The position numbers and the translations under genes were made by a program. Below are positions 14,631 to 25,205 of a DNA stretch of 64,000 nt, in pieces. Where the stretch lies: contig JBNKJP010000067.1 in NCBI GenBank assembly GCA_050291245.1, positions 1 through 64,000 of the forward strand. The letters are read 5' to 3'. Under the pieces are notes generated by a model. It searched no databases. It was not told the DNA's origin and was given only the letters and a program-made list of their open reading frames with translations. This stretch comes from Thiodiazotropha sp050291245. Lineage in GTDB: Bacteria; Pseudomonadota; Gammaproteobacteria; Chromatiales; Chromatiaceae. Every line of letters starts with the position of its first letter. Position 1 is the first letter of the stretch.

Positions 14631-16135
14631 TGCAAACATCGCAACTGTTCAAACTGTTCAAGATCCGTGGCGGCGTACATCCGGACGACCGCAAGGCACT
14701 CAGCGCCGGTCAGACCATCGAGGCCCTGCCCATGGCGCCTCTGTTGCACATCCCGCTGCAACAGCACATCGGCGCTGCGGCCGAACCCCTGGTACGGCGC
14801 GGCGATGAGGTAAAAAAAGGCGATATCCTGGCCCGCAGTCAGGGCGCGATCTCCGCCCCGGTTCATGCCCCGACCTCAGGCCGGATCATGGGCGTGGGCG
14901 GTTATCCTGCGCATCACCCTTCGGGACTCTCGGTGCGGACCGTTACCCTGAAGCCGGACGGACAGGACACCTGGACCGACAAACTCGACCCGGTGGCGGA
15001 ACCCTTCTCCCTGGAACCGGATGAGATCGCCGCGCGAGTGGCCCAGGCGGGCATCGTCGGCATGGGAGGGGCAACCTTTCCCTCCGCGGTGAAACTCAAT
15101 CTGCGCAAGCGCTACCGTCTGCACACCCTGGTGATCAACGGTGCGGAGTGCGAACCCTATCTGACCTGTGACGATCGGCTGATGCAGGAGAAGTCCGAGC
15201 AGGTGCTGATCGGCGTGCGGCTGATGGCCCGGGCCCTGGATGTGGACCATGTGTTGTTCGCCATCGAAAACAACAAACCCCTGGCACAGGCGGCGATGCA
15301 CGCGGCCGCGGAGGCCCACGACTCGGTCACCGTGGTGGGCCTGCCGACCCGCTATCCCATGGGTTCGGAAAAACACCTGGTGCAGACCCTGACCGGCAAG
15401 GAGACCCCGGCGCGGGGTCTCACCGCCGACATCGGCGTGGTGGTGCACAATGTGGCCACCGCCCTGGCGGTGCATGATGCGATTGTGCTGGGCCGCCCGT
15501 TGATCTCCCGGGTGGTGACCGTCACCGGTGATGCGATCCGCCAGCCGCGCAACCTGGAAGTGCTGATCGGGACGCCCCTGTCTCACCTGATCGACTATTG
15601 CGGCGGCTTCAAGGCCGAACCGGAACGGCTGATCAGCGGCGGCCCGATGATGGGCCAGCCCCTGCCAAGCACCCGGGTGCCGGTGGTCAAAGGCAGTAAC
15701 GGACTGCTCGCGCTCTCCGCCCAGGAGATCAAGGCCACCCCCGAGATGCCCTGTATCCGTTGCGCCAGTTGTGTGAATGCCTGTCCCTGTGGCCTGGTGC
15801 CCCTGGAGATGGCGGCGCAGATTCGCGCCGGGGGCCTGGACAATTCGGTCAAACTGGGTCTGCTGGACTGCATCGCCTGCGGTTCCTGCGCCTATGTCTG
15901 TCCGTCGCAGATTCCGCTGGTGCACTTCTTCAACTATGCCAAGGGCGAACTGGCCTCGCGGCAGCGGGCCCAGCACAAACAGGGGGAGACCAAGCGCCTC
16001 GCCGAGGCCCGGACCGAGCGCATGGAGAAGATCAAACAGGCCAAGCGGGAGGCCATGATGAAGCGCAAGAAAGAGGCTGAGGCGAAGAAAAAGGCCGAGG
16101 CGCAGAAGGCCGCCGCGGCAGGAGCGGAATCATGA
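14630..16135 (+). CDS. rnfC: RnfC, NADH/FMN-binding subunit of the Rnf complex
   Basis: The 501-aa product shows a glycine-rich nucleotide-binding segment (VGMGGATFPSAVK) and two [4Fe-4S] motifs near residue 370-420 (CIRCASCVNACP and CIACGSCAYVCP). A Lys/Ala/Glu-rich tail of about 60 residues ends the protein, shorter than the long repeat tail of enterobacterial RsxC. The start ATG overlaps the rnfB stop (TGATG). Confidence 0.95.
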   Translation: MQTSQLFKLFKIRGGVHPDDRKALSAGQTIEALPMAPLLHIPLQQHIGAAAEPLVRRGDEVKKGDILARSQGAISAPVHAPTSGRIMGVGGYPAHHPSGLSVRTVTLKPDGQDTWTDKLDPVAEPFSLEPDEIAARVAQAGIVGMGGATFPSAVKLNLRKRYRLHTLVINGAECEPYLTCDDRLMQEKSEQVLIGVRLMARALDVDHVLFAIENNKPLAQAAMHAAAEAHDSVTVVGLPTRYPMGSEKHLVQTLTGKETPARGLTADIGVVVHNVATALAVHDAIVLGRPLISRVVTVTGDAIRQPRNLEVLIGTPLSHLIDYCGGFKAEPERLISGGPMMGQPLPSTRVPVVKGSNGLLALSAQEIKATPEMPCIRCASCVNACPCGLVPLEMAAQIRAGGLDNSVKLGLLDCIACGSCAYVCPSQIPLVHFFNYAKGELASRQRAQHKQGETKRLAEARTERMEKIKQAKREAMMKRKKEAEAKKKAEAQKAAAAGAES

Positions 16136-17220
16136 ACGAACCCCAGCTGATCTTCGGTCCCTACGCCCATGCGCGCAACAGTGTCTCCCGGACCATGGGT
16201 CTGGTGATGTTGAGCCTGCTGCCGGCCACCCTGTTCAGTCTCTACCAGTTCGGCTGGCCGGCGATCTTCCTGTTCGCCATTACCCTGCTCGCCTGTGTAC
16301 TGGCGGAGGCGTTTTCCCTGAAACTGGCGGGCAAACCCCAACGCATGTTCCTGCTCGACGGCTCCGCCCTGCTCAGCGGCTGGCTGCTGGCCATGACCCT
16401 GCCCCCCTGGGCGCCCTGGTGGATCGGAGTGGTCGGGGCGATCCTCGCGATCATCGTCGCCAAGCAGGTGTTCGGCGGTATCGGACAGAACCTGTTCAAT
16501 CCCGCCATGGTGGCGCGGGTCGCCCTGCTCATCTCCTTCCCCCTGGAGATGACCCTGTTCACCCATCCGGTGCCCCTGTTCTCCGCCCAGGCCCCCGGCC
16601 TGCTGGAGGGACTGGGCATCACCTTCGGTCTGTCCGACACCATCGACGCGGTCAGCAGCGCCACCACCCTGGGCCATCTGAAAACCGAACTCGGCCGCGG
16701 CATCGCCCTGCAGGAGGCGGGCCAGCAGGTCGATCCCCTGTGGCAGCTGGTCACCGGCCAGACCGCGGGCAGCCTGGGTGAAACCTCGGCGCTGCTGCTG
16801 ATTCCGGGTGGGTTGTTCCTGATCTACAAAAAGGTCATCACCTGGCACATCCCGGCGGCCACCCTGGGCAGTCTGGTACTGTTCTCCGGTCTGTTTCACC
16901 TGATCGACCCCGAGCATTATGTGGGCCCCATGACCCATCTGTTCAGCGGCGGAGCCATCCTCTGCGCCTTCTATATCGCCACCGACCTGGTCACCTCGCC
17001 GGTCTCCAAATCGGGGCAGCTGCTGTTCGGCGCGGGCTGCGGATTGCTGGTATTCGCCATCCGCACCTGGGCCGGTTATCCCGAGGGTGTGGCCTTCGCG
17101 GTGATGTTCATGAACGCCTGTACCCCGCTGATCGATCACTATCTCAAGCCCCGGGTCTATGGCCGGGATCGCAAGGGCAATCCATTGAATTACGTCGATG
17201 AGGGGGCGGACATCGGATGA
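16132..17220 (+). CDS. rnfD: RnfD, membrane subunit with covalent FMN site
   Basis: The 362-aa product has multiple membrane helices and the SSATTLGH segment, whose threonine carries covalently bound FMN in characterised RnfD and NqrB proteins. It overlaps rnfC by 4 bp (ATGA). It forms the ion-translocating membrane core with RnfA, RnfE and RnfG. Confidence 0.94.
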   Translation: MNEPQLIFGPYAHARNSVSRTMGLVMLSLLPATLFSLYQFGWPAIFLFAITLLACVLAEAFSLKLAGKPQRMFLLDGSALLSGWLLAMTLPPWAPWWIGVVGAILAIIVAKQVFGGIGQNLFNPAMVARVALLISFPLEMTLFTHPVPLFSAQAPGLLEGLGITFGLSDTIDAVSSATTLGHLKTELGRGIALQEAGQQVDPLWQLVTGQTAGSLGETSALLLIPGGLFLIYKKVITWHIPAATLGSLVLFSGLFHLIDPEHYVGPMTHLFSGGAILCAFYIATDLVTSPVSKSGQLLFGAGCGLLVFAIRTWAGYPEGVAFAVMFMNACTPLIDHYLKPRVYGRDRKGNPLNYVDEGADIG

Positions 17221-17900
17221 GCACACCGAAGGAACCCACATACCGCAAACGGGTTGGCTATCAAGCGGTTCTGCTGGGCGGCTTTTCGACCCTGGCCACC
17301 GCACTCCTGGTAGCAGGCAATCTGGCCACCAAAGAGGACATCCTGGCACGCCAGAATGAAGATCTGCTGAGCTCCCTGAATCAGGTGGTGCCCGCCGAGA
17401 CCTATGACAGTGATCTGCTGAATCAACCCCTCAATCTGGCGGATGAAAAAGGCCATGAACTGACGGTTTACCGGGGTCTGCAGGGCATGCAGGTCAACGC
17501 CCTGGCCTGGGAGATCGTCGGACAGGGCTACGCCGGTGATATCCGCCTCATCATGGGAGTCAACGCCCAGGGTGAAATACTCGGGGTACGGGTACTGGCC
17601 CACGCCGAGACCCCGGGACTCGGCGACAAGATCGAGCTGGCCAAGAATGACTGGATTCTGAGCTTCAACGACCGTTCCCTGGAGAACACCACGGACAAAC
17701 AGTGGCATGTAAAAAAGGACGGCGGTGAATTCGATCAGTTCAGCGGCGCCACCATCACCCCCCGTGGGGTGGTTGCCGCGGTACACCAGGGCCTGGCGTT
17801 TTTCAAACAACACCGGGACGAACTGTTGAGTCCTCCGACCCTGAGTGAAACCACCGTATCCCATGGGGACGCCCCGATCATGCCAAAGACACAGGAGTAG
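17217..17900 (+). CDS. rnfG: RnfG, membrane-anchored FMN subunit of the Rnf complex
   Basis: The 227-aa product has one N-terminal membrane helix (about 15-38) and a periplasmic FMN-binding domain with the S-G-A-T attachment motif (FSGATITPRGV, around residue 181). It overlaps rnfD by 4 bp. Confidence 0.94.
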   Translation: MSTPKEPTYRKRVGYQAVLLGGFSTLATALLVAGNLATKEDILARQNEDLLSSLNQVVPAETYDSDLLNQPLNLADEKGHELTVYRGLQGMQVNALAWEIVGQGYAGDIRLIMGVNAQGEILGVRVLAHAETPGLGDKIELAKNDWILSFNDRSLENTTDKQWHVKKDGGEFDQFSGATITPRGVVAAVHQGLAFFKQHRDELLSPPTLSETTVSHGDAPIMPKTQE

Positions 17901-17906
17901 CGCCCG

Positions 17907-18602
17907 ATGAGCAACGACTACAAGCGCATCGTAAAAGACGGCATCTGGGACAACAACATCGTGTTCGCCCAGGCCCTGGGACTCTGCCCCCTGCTGGCGG
18001 TGACCGGCACCGCCACCAACGGTCTGGGTATGGGGTTGGCCACCACCGTGGTGCTGGTGGCCTCGGGACTGTTCATCGCCCTGCTGCGGGGCATCATCAC
18101 CCCTCAAGTGCGAATCCCGGTGTTCGTCCTGATCATCGCCGTACTGGTCACCCTGGTGGATATGTCCATGAACGCCTGGGTCCATGATCTGCACAAGGTG
18201 CTGGGACTGTTCATTCCCCTGATCGTCACCAACTGCGCCATCCTCGGGCGGGCGGAGTCCTTTGCCTCGCGCAACACCGTACTGGCCTCGATGGTTGACG
18301 GTCTGATGATGGGTATGGGTTTCACCCTGGCGCTGGTGGTGCTCGGCGCCGCCCGGGAAATCCTGGGCAGCGGCACCCTGTTCGCCAATGCCGAGATGCT
18401 CCTGGGCGGTTGGGCCAAGGCGATCGAACTGACCCTGATCCCGGATTACAAGGGGTTTCTGTTGATCATACTGCCCCCGGGGGGGTTTCTCATGCTCGGT
18501 TTTATCATGGCCGGCAAGCGACTGCTCGACCGCAGTCTTGCGCAGCGACAGGCCCAGTCTGCGGCCAATGCTTCGGAGCTGTCACTCGAATCGTCTTCCT
18601 GA
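17907..18602 (+). CDS. rnfE: RnfE, membrane subunit of the Rnf complex
   Basis: The 231-aa product has six predicted membrane helices and is homologous to RnfA. The paired cysteine-bearing segments FAQALGLCPLLAVTG and IPLIVTNCAILGRAE are present. It follows rnfG by 6 bp. Confidence 0.94.
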   Translation: MSNDYKRIVKDGIWDNNIVFAQALGLCPLLAVTGTATNGLGMGLATTVVLVASGLFIALLRGIITPQVRIPVFVLIIAVLVTLVDMSMNAWVHDLHKVLGLFIPLIVTNCAILGRAESFASRNTVLASMVDGLMMGMGFTLALVVLGAAREILGSGTLFANAEMLLGGWAKAIELTLIPDYKGFLLIILPPGGFLMLGFIMAGKRLLDRSLAQRQAQSAANASELSLESSS

Positions 18603-18613
18603 AGGAGTTGACC

Positions 18614-18883
18614 ATGAATGTGGGTGTTGCCTACGCGGACAAATTCAAACAGATCTGGCTCAAACTCGATGTGCCGGAAGGTGCAACGGTACGCGAAGCC
18701 ATCAATCATTCCGGTATCCTGAACCAATTCCCGGATATCGATCTGGAGAAACAGAAGGTGGGTATCTTCGGCAAACTCACCAAACTCGACAATCGGGTCA
18801 ACGAAGGTGAGCGAATCGAGGTTTACCGGGAGATCACCGCCGATCCGGAGTTGGTCGAGCGGCGCGACACGGACGAGGATTAG
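18614..18883 (+). CDS. rnfH: RnfH, small ubiquitin-fold protein of the rnf operon
   Basis: The 89-aa product belongs to the RnfH/UPF0125 beta-grasp family (VAYADKFKQIWLKLDVPEGATV, and VGIFGKLTKLD). Its role in Rnf assembly is not settled. The ATG follows AAGGAG by 9 bases; the longer frame from 18410 lies inside rnfE and is not used. It is last in the operon. Confidence 0.9.
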   Translation: MNVGVAYADKFKQIWLKLDVPEGATVREAINHSGILNQFPDIDLEKQKVGIFGKLTKLDNRVNEGERIEVYREITADPELVERRDTDED

Positions 18884-18990
18884 GGACGCTTGATCCGGCA
18901 CAGGATCTCGCACCTCGTCTTTATAACCCTGAGTCAAGTCGTGAAGCCCCCCGCTTCCCGGCTTCTCCCGCTTTGAGATATCTGTCAGAT

Positions 18991-19218
18991 TCAGGATTTC
19001 GTTCTTTTCACATATTCCGCGATCTTTTCTTCTTCGCTCATATCCGGGTATTCCGGCATTTTCAGCCATCCACACCGCTCATGTGGCCCGTCACAGATTC
19101 TGTACCATTCAGGGTCGCCAGTGGAGTATGCCCTGCGGTCAAAAGCAAGTACGCCGGGTTCCCACGCAGAACGTGGGAACCAGGGAAGAAATCCCGCAAA
19201 GCATTTAGCGTCTTGCAA
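18991..19218 (-). pseudogene. Possible remnant of a small hypothetical gene
   Basis: The 75-aa frame ends ERCGWLKMPEYPDMSEEEK followed by a short basic tail, which has a natural composition. The first 20 or so residues come from the repeat palindrome (the residues FPRSAWEPG recur wherever this repeat is translated). The true start may have been lost when the repeat inserted. No family recognised. Confidence 0.25.
19158..19180. repeat. REP-like palindrome, family 1
   Basis: gttcccacgc and gaacgtgggaac arms with one internal variation (AACG for AGCG). Confidence 0.75.
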
Positions 19219-19387
19219 AGACTACAATTGTTCACTAAATATATCTCCACAAGAAGCGTTGCTTACACTGAAAAAAGGCGATCCGCAAACAATCCTCCAA
19301 TAGAGTGATTATGAGGTTGAGGTACTAGTGTGGTGTCCTACACTAACTACACTTCCCGTTAGTCCGTACCTAACGATAAGAGTCAAT

Positions 19388-20494
19388 ATGAAAAAAACAG
19401 TCTTACTTTTGATCGCGCCTGCCCTGCTTACCACCTCAGGTTTACTTATCGCCGCCACACCAGAGGAACGACTCGACGCGATGGAACAGCGACTGAACAC
19501 GCTCGAGCAACAAGAGCCCACCCACCATCATCTGGCCATCGAAACCACGCAGGCGCCGGATAATGAGGGAGTATCTGAAGAATCCATTACCGATCGAATT
19601 GACTTCAACGGAGTGATCGAGGTGGAAGCCCAGCAGATTTCACCCGATGAGGGTGACAGCAGCAGTGATCTCTATCTGCCTACACTGGAACTGGGTATCG
19701 CCGCCCAGGTCAATGACTGGACATCCGCGGAAATTGTACTGTTGTACGAAGACGACGGATCACACTCCGGCGACTTCGCGGTGGACTCCGCTGAGATCCG
19801 CATTGCCGATCCGCAGGCATCCTGGTACCTGGCGGCTGGCCAGTATGCCCTGCCCTTTGGAGATTTCTCCACCTATCTAGTCTCCGATCCACTGACTCTG
19901 GATGCCGCGGAAACCTACGAGGTGGCGCTCGAAGCGGGCTACGAGTTCAGTGGCGCATCGTTTGCGATCTATGTGTTCAAGGGGGATCAGCAGGATGAGA
20001 TCCGCAACGGCGGTCTGTCTATCGGATACGGCCTGGAAGATGACGATCTGGCGTTCACCACCCGCTTCGGTTGGATCAATGATCTGAGCGAATCGGACAG
20101 CGTGGTTGATGAAGGCTCTGCCCCTCTGAATAAGGCTCCCGCCTGGACCCTGTTCGCTCAACTCGACTGGAGGGCCTTCTCATTGATCGGCGAATACCTG
20201 GCCGCCAGCGAGGCACTCGATGTCTACAACACGGACGATAAACCGTCTTTCTACAATCTGGAGGCCGCCTATCACTTTGAGGTTCTGGATAAACCCATGA
20301 CCTTTGCGGTCGGCTGGCAAGGCAGCAACGAGGCCCGGGACTATGCCGGCGGAATGGATGAGAAGCGTGGGTTGGCAGCCCTCTCCCTCGAACTGGCCGA
20401 TTCTCTCGATGTTGCATTGGAGGTGGCTCGTAACGAAGATTACGATGGCGCCCGCGAGCGCATCATTACCGCGCAACTGGCCGTCGGTTTCTGA
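19388..20494 (+). CDS. Outer-membrane porin, LbtU-like
   Basis: The 368-aa product has a signal peptide (MKKTVLLLIAPALLTTSGLLIAA), a short heptad region (ERLDAMEQRLNTLEQQE) and a beta-barrel of alternating polar and aromatic strands ending in F (ITAQLAVGF). The coiled-coil plus barrel layout resembles LbtU-type siderophore or general porins. The substrate cannot be deduced; no siderophore genes are nearby. ATG 19388 was chosen because it opens the signal peptide; the frame extends upstream without a good start. Confidence 0.7.
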   Translation: MKKTVLLLIAPALLTTSGLLIAATPEERLDAMEQRLNTLEQQEPTHHHLAIETTQAPDNEGVSEESITDRIDFNGVIEVEAQQISPDEGDSSSDLYLPTLELGIAAQVNDWTSAEIVLLYEDDGSHSGDFAVDSAEIRIADPQASWYLAAGQYALPFGDFSTYLVSDPLTLDAAETYEVALEAGYEFSGASFAIYVFKGDQQDEIRNGGLSIGYGLEDDDLAFTTRFGWINDLSESDSVVDEGSAPLNKAPAWTLFAQLDWRAFSLIGEYLAASEALDVYNTDDKPSFYNLEAAYHFEVLDKPMTFAVGWQGSNEARDYAGGMDEKRGLAALSLELADSLDVALEVARNEDYDGARERIITAQLAVGF

Positions 20495-20500
20495 CAAAAC

Positions 20501-20554
20501 GTCATCCCGGCGCATGCCGGGATACAGGCCGCCTGAGAGGGTGATATTCCTGGA
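20501..20554. repeat. REP-like repeat, family 2, extended copy
   Basis: gtcatcccgg-cgcatgccgg-gat palindrome followed by gcctgagagggtgatattcc. The same two-part unit recurs at 24192-24245, so the repeat is longer than the palindrome. Confidence 0.78.
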
Positions 20555-20557
20555 TTT

Positions 20558-20584
20558 CTCGTTCCCACGCTCCGCGTGGGAATG
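20558..20584. repeat. REP-like palindrome, family 1, left member of an inverted pair
   Basis: ctcgttcccacgctccgcg orientation. Faces the copy at 20640-20666 across about 55 bp, giving a BIME-like unit. Confidence 0.8.
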
Positions 20585-20639
20585 CAGACCGGGGTAAGGA
20601 TCACTCAGCAAGGCAGATCGTCACAACAGGCTGAGTAGG

Positions 20640-20666
20640 CATTCCCACGCGGAGCGTGGGAACGAG
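20640..20666. repeat. REP-like palindrome, family 1, right member of an inverted pair
   Basis: cattcccacgcggagcgtgg orientation, preceded by gctgagtagg, which is nearly repeated (gctgagatagg) before the copy at 42169. Confidence 0.8.
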
Positions 20667-20669
20667 TCG

Positions 20670-20690
20670 ATTCCGGCATACGCCGGAATA
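20670..20690. repeat. REP-like palindrome, family 2, short copy
   Basis: attccggcatacgccggaat, a shorter relative of the 20501 copy, abutting the family 1 copy. Confidence 0.7.
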
Positions 20691-20719
20691 GCGAAAACCT
20701 TGAGCATTGCCCTCAGCCC

Positions 20720-21877
20720 TCAGTCCGCCGCAACAATCAGTGGTACCTGCATTTCATCCTGACTCACCCCGCCATGCACACCGACCAGTTCAAAACGTTT
20801 TTCCTGGGTGAGCCAGTCCTTGAGTGTGTAGTGGTGTTTCATGAGCAACACCCGGTCGCCTATGCGCCGATCCAACTCCGGGTGTGGCTCACCCAGGCCG
20901 TACCAGCCCGCCTCGATCAGGGTTTGTGCGGGGACCGCTTCCAGTGCATGGGACAAATGCTTTTCCAGGTAACGGTCGAAGGCATCCTCACATCCAGGAC
21001 GCAGGTAGGCATAGACAGAGCGGGTCTCGCCACACAACGGCAACGCCAGGAAGTCTGAAAGTTGGGGATGGGCATCCAGGCTCAGGCGATCCTCATCCCG
21101 GGTGTCGATCTGACCGTGGTCGGCCGTCACCAGAAGCAGGACATTGCGGGATCGGGCCGCCTCCGCAAGTGACCCAAAGACCCCATCCAGCTCCAGCAGA
21201 TGGGTAGCGGCCCGTTTACTGTCCATGCCCTCCCGGTGACCGATCGCATCGAGTTCCGGCCAGTAGGCAAAGAGGTAACCCGGCTCTTCCCGTCGAATCG
21301 CATCGAGCATTTGCTCGCGCATCTCGTCCAGGCTGCGGTAACTGAGTAGTTGGGACCTGCCCAAATGGGCTCGGTTGAAATCGGATTCCGCGATCGTATC
21401 GGGCGAGAGCAGTGTGCTGGGACACATGAGCCGATCGCTGAATGGCCGGTTGCCGAGCAGTTTTCCGATATCGATCCCGGCCTGAGTGTAGGATACCCCC
21501 CCATATCGGGGACGTCCCGGCAATACCGCAAGGCAGGCCCCCAACTCCCGAAAATAGAGGTACCAACCGGTCACCCCGTGCTGCTGTGGGGCATCGCCGG
21601 TGAGAAAGGAGATCACCGCTGATGCCGTGGTCGGCGGGTAGACCGAGGTCATGCGCCCGCGCAGGGCGGCATTGAGGTGAACCGCCTGGGGATGATTCTG
21701 GAGAAATCGCCAACCCAGACCATCGATCACCCAGAGAATGACCTGTTGGTATCGACTGACCTCCGCCACAGGCAGATGCCGGAGCGGCGCATAGAAGGGG
21801 GTCTCACCCCCCAGGCCCTGTTGCAGCGAGGCCATCAGGTTGACGATGCTGCCGCCGTAATAATCGGGTTTTTGCAT
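20720..21877 (-). CDS. Alkaline-phosphatase-superfamily protein (nucleotide pyrophosphatase/phosphodiesterase type)
   Basis: The 385-aa product has the phosphodiesterase fold: an N-terminal metal-binding aspartate in VILWVIDGLGW, a putative nucleophile Thr in SVYPPTTASAVISFLTG, and the C-terminal metal motif LLVTADHGQID. No signal peptide is apparent, so it is probably cytoplasmic. Substrates of such stand-alone members are unknown. It is monocistronic and divergent from the Ser/Thr kinase gene. Confidence 0.8.
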   Translation of the reverse strand: MQKPDYYGGSIVNLMASLQQGLGGETPFYAPLRHLPVAEVSRYQQVILWVIDGLGWRFLQNHPQAVHLNAALRGRMTSVYPPTTASAVISFLTGDAPQQHGVTGWYLYFRELGACLAVLPGRPRYGGVSYTQAGIDIGKLLGNRPFSDRLMCPSTLLSPDTIAESDFNRAHLGRSQLLSYRSLDEMREQMLDAIRREEPGYLFAYWPELDAIGHREGMDSKRAATHLLELDGVFGSLAEAARSRNVLLLVTADHGQIDTRDEDRLSLDAHPQLSDFLALPLCGETRSVYAYLRPGCEDAFDRYLEKHLSHALEAVPAQTLIEAGWYGLGEPHPELDRRIGDRVLLMKHHYTLKDWLTQEKRFELVGVHGGVSQDEMQVPLIVAAD

Positions 21878-22057
21878 GACCCTATTCTATCCTATACTGC
21901 GCGTGCGCCTAGCTGCGTGATTCGCAAAGACTTTGCTATGATTAGACCCGAGACCCCCTACGGCAGGCCCGTGGCGTTTCCTCGGAGTCTGTAACCGCAT
22001 GGCCATGAGATTGATGATTCCTTATTTCGACGCTCCCTACACCGGTACTGTTTCAAG

Positions 22058-23524
<1,467 letters not shown>

Positions 23525-23546
23525 CAATCATACGAGGCAAGACAAG

Positions 23547-24080
23547 GTGAGAAATTCACTCCAGGACCAACTGTTAAAGGCCGGACTGGTTGATAAGAAC
23601 AAGGTTAATAAAGCCAGCAAAGAGCGTCGCAAAAAGGCCCGCCAACAGCAAAACGCCAAGGCGTCACCCGTTTCGGCAGAAGAGCGGCAACGGCAACTCG
23701 AGAAAGCGGCGCGGGACCGTGAACTCAACCGCAAGCGTGATGAGGCCCGCAAACAGCGGGCGATCGCGGCTCAAATTACTCAACTGGTTGCCAATCACCG
23801 CCATCCCCGCAGCAACGGTGAAGATGACAGACCCTTTTATTTCAACAACAAAGGCAAAGTCAAACAGATGTATGTCTCGGCTGAGGTTCATACAATGATC
23901 ACCACCAAGAAACTCGCAATCGTCAATTGCAATGGTACCTTTGAACTGGTGCCCACCGATATCGGGGAAAAAATTCGTCAACGCAATCCCGGCGTGGTCA
24001 TTGATCTACCGGAGGAACAACCGGCTTCGGAAAACGATCCCTATGCGGACTATACGGTACCGGATGATTTGATGTGGTAG
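23547..24080 (+). CDS. YaiL-like DUF2058 protein
   Basis: The 177-aa highly charged protein (NSLQDQLLKAGLVDKNKVNK, followed by a long Lys/Arg/Gln helix, then YFNNKGKVKQMYVS) matches the DUF2058/YaiL family, cytoplasmic and of uncertain, possibly nucleoid- or RNA-related function. The GTG start at 23547 has GAGG upstream. The longer frame from 23412 overlaps the kinase gene. It lies 22 bp after the kinase. Confidence 0.85.
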   Translation: MRNSLQDQLLKAGLVDKNKVNKASKERRKKARQQQNAKASPVSAEERQRQLEKAARDRELNRKRDEARKQRAIAAQITQLVANHRHPRSNGEDDRPFYFNNKGKVKQMYVSAEVHTMITTKKLAIVNCNGTFELVPTDIGEKIRQRNPGVVIDLPEEQPASENDPYADYTVPDDLMW

Positions 24081-24132
24081 TTATGGAGTTGAAAGCCCTG
24101 AGCAAGTCTGTTCTTGCGCCGGACAATTTATG

Positions 24133-24159
24133 CATTCCCACGCAGAGCGTGGGAACGAG
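24133..24159. repeat. REP-like palindrome, family 1
   Basis: cattcccacgcagagcgtgg orientation, in the gap after the YaiL-like gene. Confidence 0.8.
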
Positions 24160-24191
24160 GCCTCTTACTTAAGGAGATGCGCTCGGTTTTC

Positions 24192-24245
24192 GTCATCCCG
24201 GCGGATGCCGGGATCCAGAATTCCTGAGGGTGTGATATTTCTGGA
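24192..24245. repeat. REP-like repeat, family 2, extended copy
   Basis: Palindrome gtcatcccgg-cggatgccgg-gat followed by cctgagggtgtgatatttct, matching the extended copy at 20501. Confidence 0.78.
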
Positions 24246-24304
24246 GCCCATCCTTCGTAAACGGTGCGGCTTGCGTACAAAACAGAAGCCGGATTAACAG
24301 CCGA

Positions 24305-25177
24305 TTATCGGGTTTGAAATTCCAACAGAATCCGCCTTAATGCTTCGTTGAACTCATGGGGTTTGGCCTGCGCGATGAAATGTCCCACCCCAGGAATAAG
24401 CGTTACGCTTTGATGGCCCGATTGACTGTCTCCCGAGGGGTCGGCATTGATATTGCGAAGTTTGCTTGAATAGCTATCGAGCGCTGAGGGCTTGTTCCGC
24501 GCACTCCATTTTAAAATTTCATACATCGCGCTGGCGCCCATTTCAGGATCCGCGACTGACATCTGGTCAACAACCGAAGTCACTAATTCCGGGTCGGCCG
24601 TGGGCACGAACATCGACCGAACCAATTTCTCGGATGCCTGCTTAAAGTCATCTCTGAACGGTTGTACGAACTCATTGATTGCCGCCTCGGACTTCGGGGA
24701 TTCAAACGGTGTATAAAATGTATCCACACCCACAATACCAATGACTTTATCACCCAGAATATCGGCCGCTTCCACGGCTACAGGACCACCCATGGAGTGC
24801 CCAACCAAAACGACCTTTTTGGCATCGCTTGCAGTGACTGCGGCGGCAACATCCTTGCCAAACGCTTCCATCGTATACTGTGTACGATTGCTGCCGGATA
24901 ATCCGTGACCGGCCAAATCCAGCCAGATGACACGATAATCGTTGGAGAATGCTTCAATTTGCGGTCGCCAGAATTCATGATTACAGGTCCAGCAATGAAT
25001 AAAAACAACAGCGATGTCGCCTTGACCACGCACACCATAGACGATGGGGCTGGCATCCGCTGAGTTTACGGTTGTCACATGTTCATGTCTGATGCTTTGG
25101 GACGGGCCGCACCCTGTAACAAGCACGACCATCGCCAAGGTAGCCAGTGACATCAACGCCCTATTAACAAATCTCAT
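24305..25177 (-). CDS. Alpha/beta-hydrolase lipoprotein
   Basis: The 290-aa product starts with a lipoprotein signal (lipobox VTGC, Cys23). The hydrolase core has the oxyanion segment FIHCWTCNHEFW, nucleophile elbow GHSMGG and the catalytic His near the C-terminus (GVGHFIAQ). It belongs to the general alpha/beta hydrolase group of esterases or lactonases; the substrate is unknown. The ATG at 25175-25177 follows AAGGAG. It lies 28 bp downstream of the GGDEF-EAL gene on the same strand and may share its transcript. Confidence 0.83.
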   Translation of the reverse strand: MRFVNRALMSLATLAMVVLVTGCGPSQSIRHEHVTTVNSADASPIVYGVRGQGDIAVVFIHCWTCNHEFWRPQIEAFSNDYRVIWLDLAGHGLSGSNRTQYTMEAFGKDVAAAVTASDAKKVVLVGHSMGGPVAVEAADILGDKVIGIVGVDTFYTPFESPKSEAAINEFVQPFRDDFKQASEKLVRSMFVPTADPELVTSVVDQMSVADPEMGASAMYEILKWSARNKPSALDSYSSKLRNINADPSGDSQSGHQSVTLIPGVGHFIAQAKPHEFNEALRRILLEFQTR

Positions 25178-25205
25178 ACTATCTCCTTATACTATGACTA
25201 AATGC

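Larger units (their letters stand above)
18884..19387. other. Intergenic stretch without a firm gene
   Basis: A 504-bp gap between rnfH and the porin gene. It contains one family 1 palindrome (19158-19180). A minus-strand open frame of 75 codons at 18991-19218 has a plausible C-terminal half (YRICDGPHERCGWLKMPEYP then a charged tail), but its N-terminal part is read from the palindrome. It may be the remnant of a small gene. No RNA gene or clear promoter was recognised. Confidence 0.5.

Noticed and set aside
14876..15976. 366-codon minus-strand frame opposite rnfC
   Set aside because: It is antisense to a well-supported rnfC and rich in Gly, Gln and His, as expected for the complement of a GC-rich gene.
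20304..20597. Frames ending in FPRSAWE-type residues
   Set aside because: These residues are the translation of the family 1 palindrome and recur by chance wherever a frame crosses it.
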